This document shows positions 4,675 through 5,095 of a stretch of 5,095 nt of DNA, piece after piece (the stretch's first letter is position 1; each line of letters opens with the position of its first letter). The position numbers and the translations under genes were made by a program. The notes below the pieces were generated by a model. That model did not search any database and was not told the DNA's origin. It worked only from the letters and a program-made list of their open reading frames with translations. This DNA comes from Solirubrobacteraceae bacterium. GTDB lineage: Bacteria; Actinomycetota; Thermoleophilia; Solirubrobacterales; Solirubrobacteraceae. The stretch lies in NCBI GenBank assembly GCA_030043235.1, contig JASHYF010000161.1, positions 1 through 5,095 of the forward strand. The letters run 5' to 3'.

Positions 4675-5095
4675 GGACGAGCGCCAGCGCCACGGGCACG
4701 GTGGCGGGCAGCTCGTCGACGAGGAAGAACAGCAGGTCGAAGGCGAGCGCGAGCATCGCCGCGAGCGCGGCCACGCGCAGCTGCAGCGCGCGCGTGGCGG
4801 TGAGGGCGAGCAGGCCGCCGAGCGCGCCGGCGACGAACAGATCGCCGTAGCCCATCACCGCCGAGCCGAACACCGCGCTCTGCAGCTGCGGCAGCCCGGC
4901 GACCGGACGCGCGGCGTTGAGCGCGTTGTTGGGGCGCTGCAAGAGGTCGGAGACGACGAGCGCGGTGTCGGCGAGCGACATCGCCACGATGCCCGCCGCC
5001 AGCCAGCGCGGCGGCGTGACCGCCGCGAGCAGCACGCCGAGCGCGACGCAGCTGAGCGCCGACAGCGCCAGCGCCGCGCCCTCGCCGGCAAGGCC
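4523..5095 (-). CDS. Polytopic membrane protein with GxGD and PAL-like motifs (candidate presenilin/SPP-like intramembrane protease), N-terminus outside window
   Basis: The minus-strand frame is open from the right edge to TGA at 4525-4523, giving 190 visible residues. A GTG at 5035 lies in frame, but the hydrophobic sequence continues upstream of it, so the true start is probably beyond the window. Counting from the edge, predicted helices are about 7-27, 31-52, 77-98, 105-126 and 130-145, followed by a basic stop (SRRLRF) and a 40-residue Pro/Arg/Ala tail. Motifs: D43 (and D50) in the second visible helix, a polar loop with RPNNALNAA and AGLPQLQ, then GYGD (82-85; D85 at 4841-4843) opening the next helix, and LPATVP (129-134) just before the last helix. 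GxGD proteases use one Asp in TM6, GxGD in TM7 and PAL before TM9. By position this protein matches that plan, but a Tyr-Asp pair is absent (it is Ala-Asp) and PAL is PAT. It may instead be a catalytically unrelated membrane protein. Membrane protein is near certain; protease assignment is moderate. Confidence 0.6.
   Translation of the reverse strand, partial: GLAGEGAALALSALSCVALGVLLAAVTPPRWLAAGIVAMSLADTALVVSDLLQRPNNALNAARPVAGLPQLQSAVFGSAVMGYGDLFVAGALGGLLALTATRALQLRVAALAAMLALAFDLLFFLVDELPATVPVALALVLTIVSRRLRFARAGAAREDRAARRDAAGPPPQRPQPPQPPAPSARRASAR

Noticed and set aside
1..5095. CRISPR array, insertion sequence, tRNA or rRNA gene
   Set aside because: No regularly spaced direct repeats, transposase-like product, terminal inverted repeats, or tRNA/rRNA-like sequences were seen on either strand.

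Overview
The window is 5,095 bases of very GC-rich DNA (about 75% G+C by hand count in a sample of the rmuC gene). Gene content and codon use suggest a high-GC actinomycete, possibly of the Thermoleophilia/Solirubrobacterales type. That placement is an inference from protein style (tandem-type Usp, secreted SGNH hydrolase, Ala/Arg-rich proteins) and not from a marker gene.

Layout, left to right. (1) Positions 1-434, minus strand: the N-terminal part of a universal stress protein that runs off the left edge. (2) Positions 435-566: a divergent intergenic region with an AT-rich island beside the start of a plus-strand LysR-type regulator (567-1502). (3) A perfect 13-bp GC hairpin at 1483-1514 that overlaps the regulator's stop codon and lies between two convergent genes, so it probably terminates both. 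(4) Positions 1553-3094, minus strand: a secreted SGNH/GDSL hydrolase with a large Lys/Glu/Ala-rich helical insertion and a base composition unlike its neighbours. (5) Positions 3095-3399: a non-coding region holding a good minus-strand sigma70-type promoter for the hydrolase and the poorly defined start region of rmuC. (6) Positions 3400-4674, plus strand: rmuC, a membrane-anchored, predicted nuclease-fold recombination protein. (7) Positions 4523-5095, minus strand: the C-terminal part of a polytopic membrane protein that runs off the right edge and overlaps rmuC tail-to-tail by 152 bp.

The genes form no operon: every adjacent pair is divergent or convergent. The only functional link the layout suggests is possible control of the universal stress gene by the adjacent divergent LysR regulator.

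The most interesting item is the right-hand membrane protein. It has a GYGD motif at the start of one predicted membrane helix, an Asp in the preceding helix, and an LPAT-VP motif 45 residues after the GYGD Asp, before the last helix. That order and spacing resemble the GxGD intramembrane aspartyl proteases (presenilin / signal peptide peptidase). The second is the SGNH hydrolase, whose insertion carries a degenerate Ala-Tyr-Glu repeat about every 20 residues.
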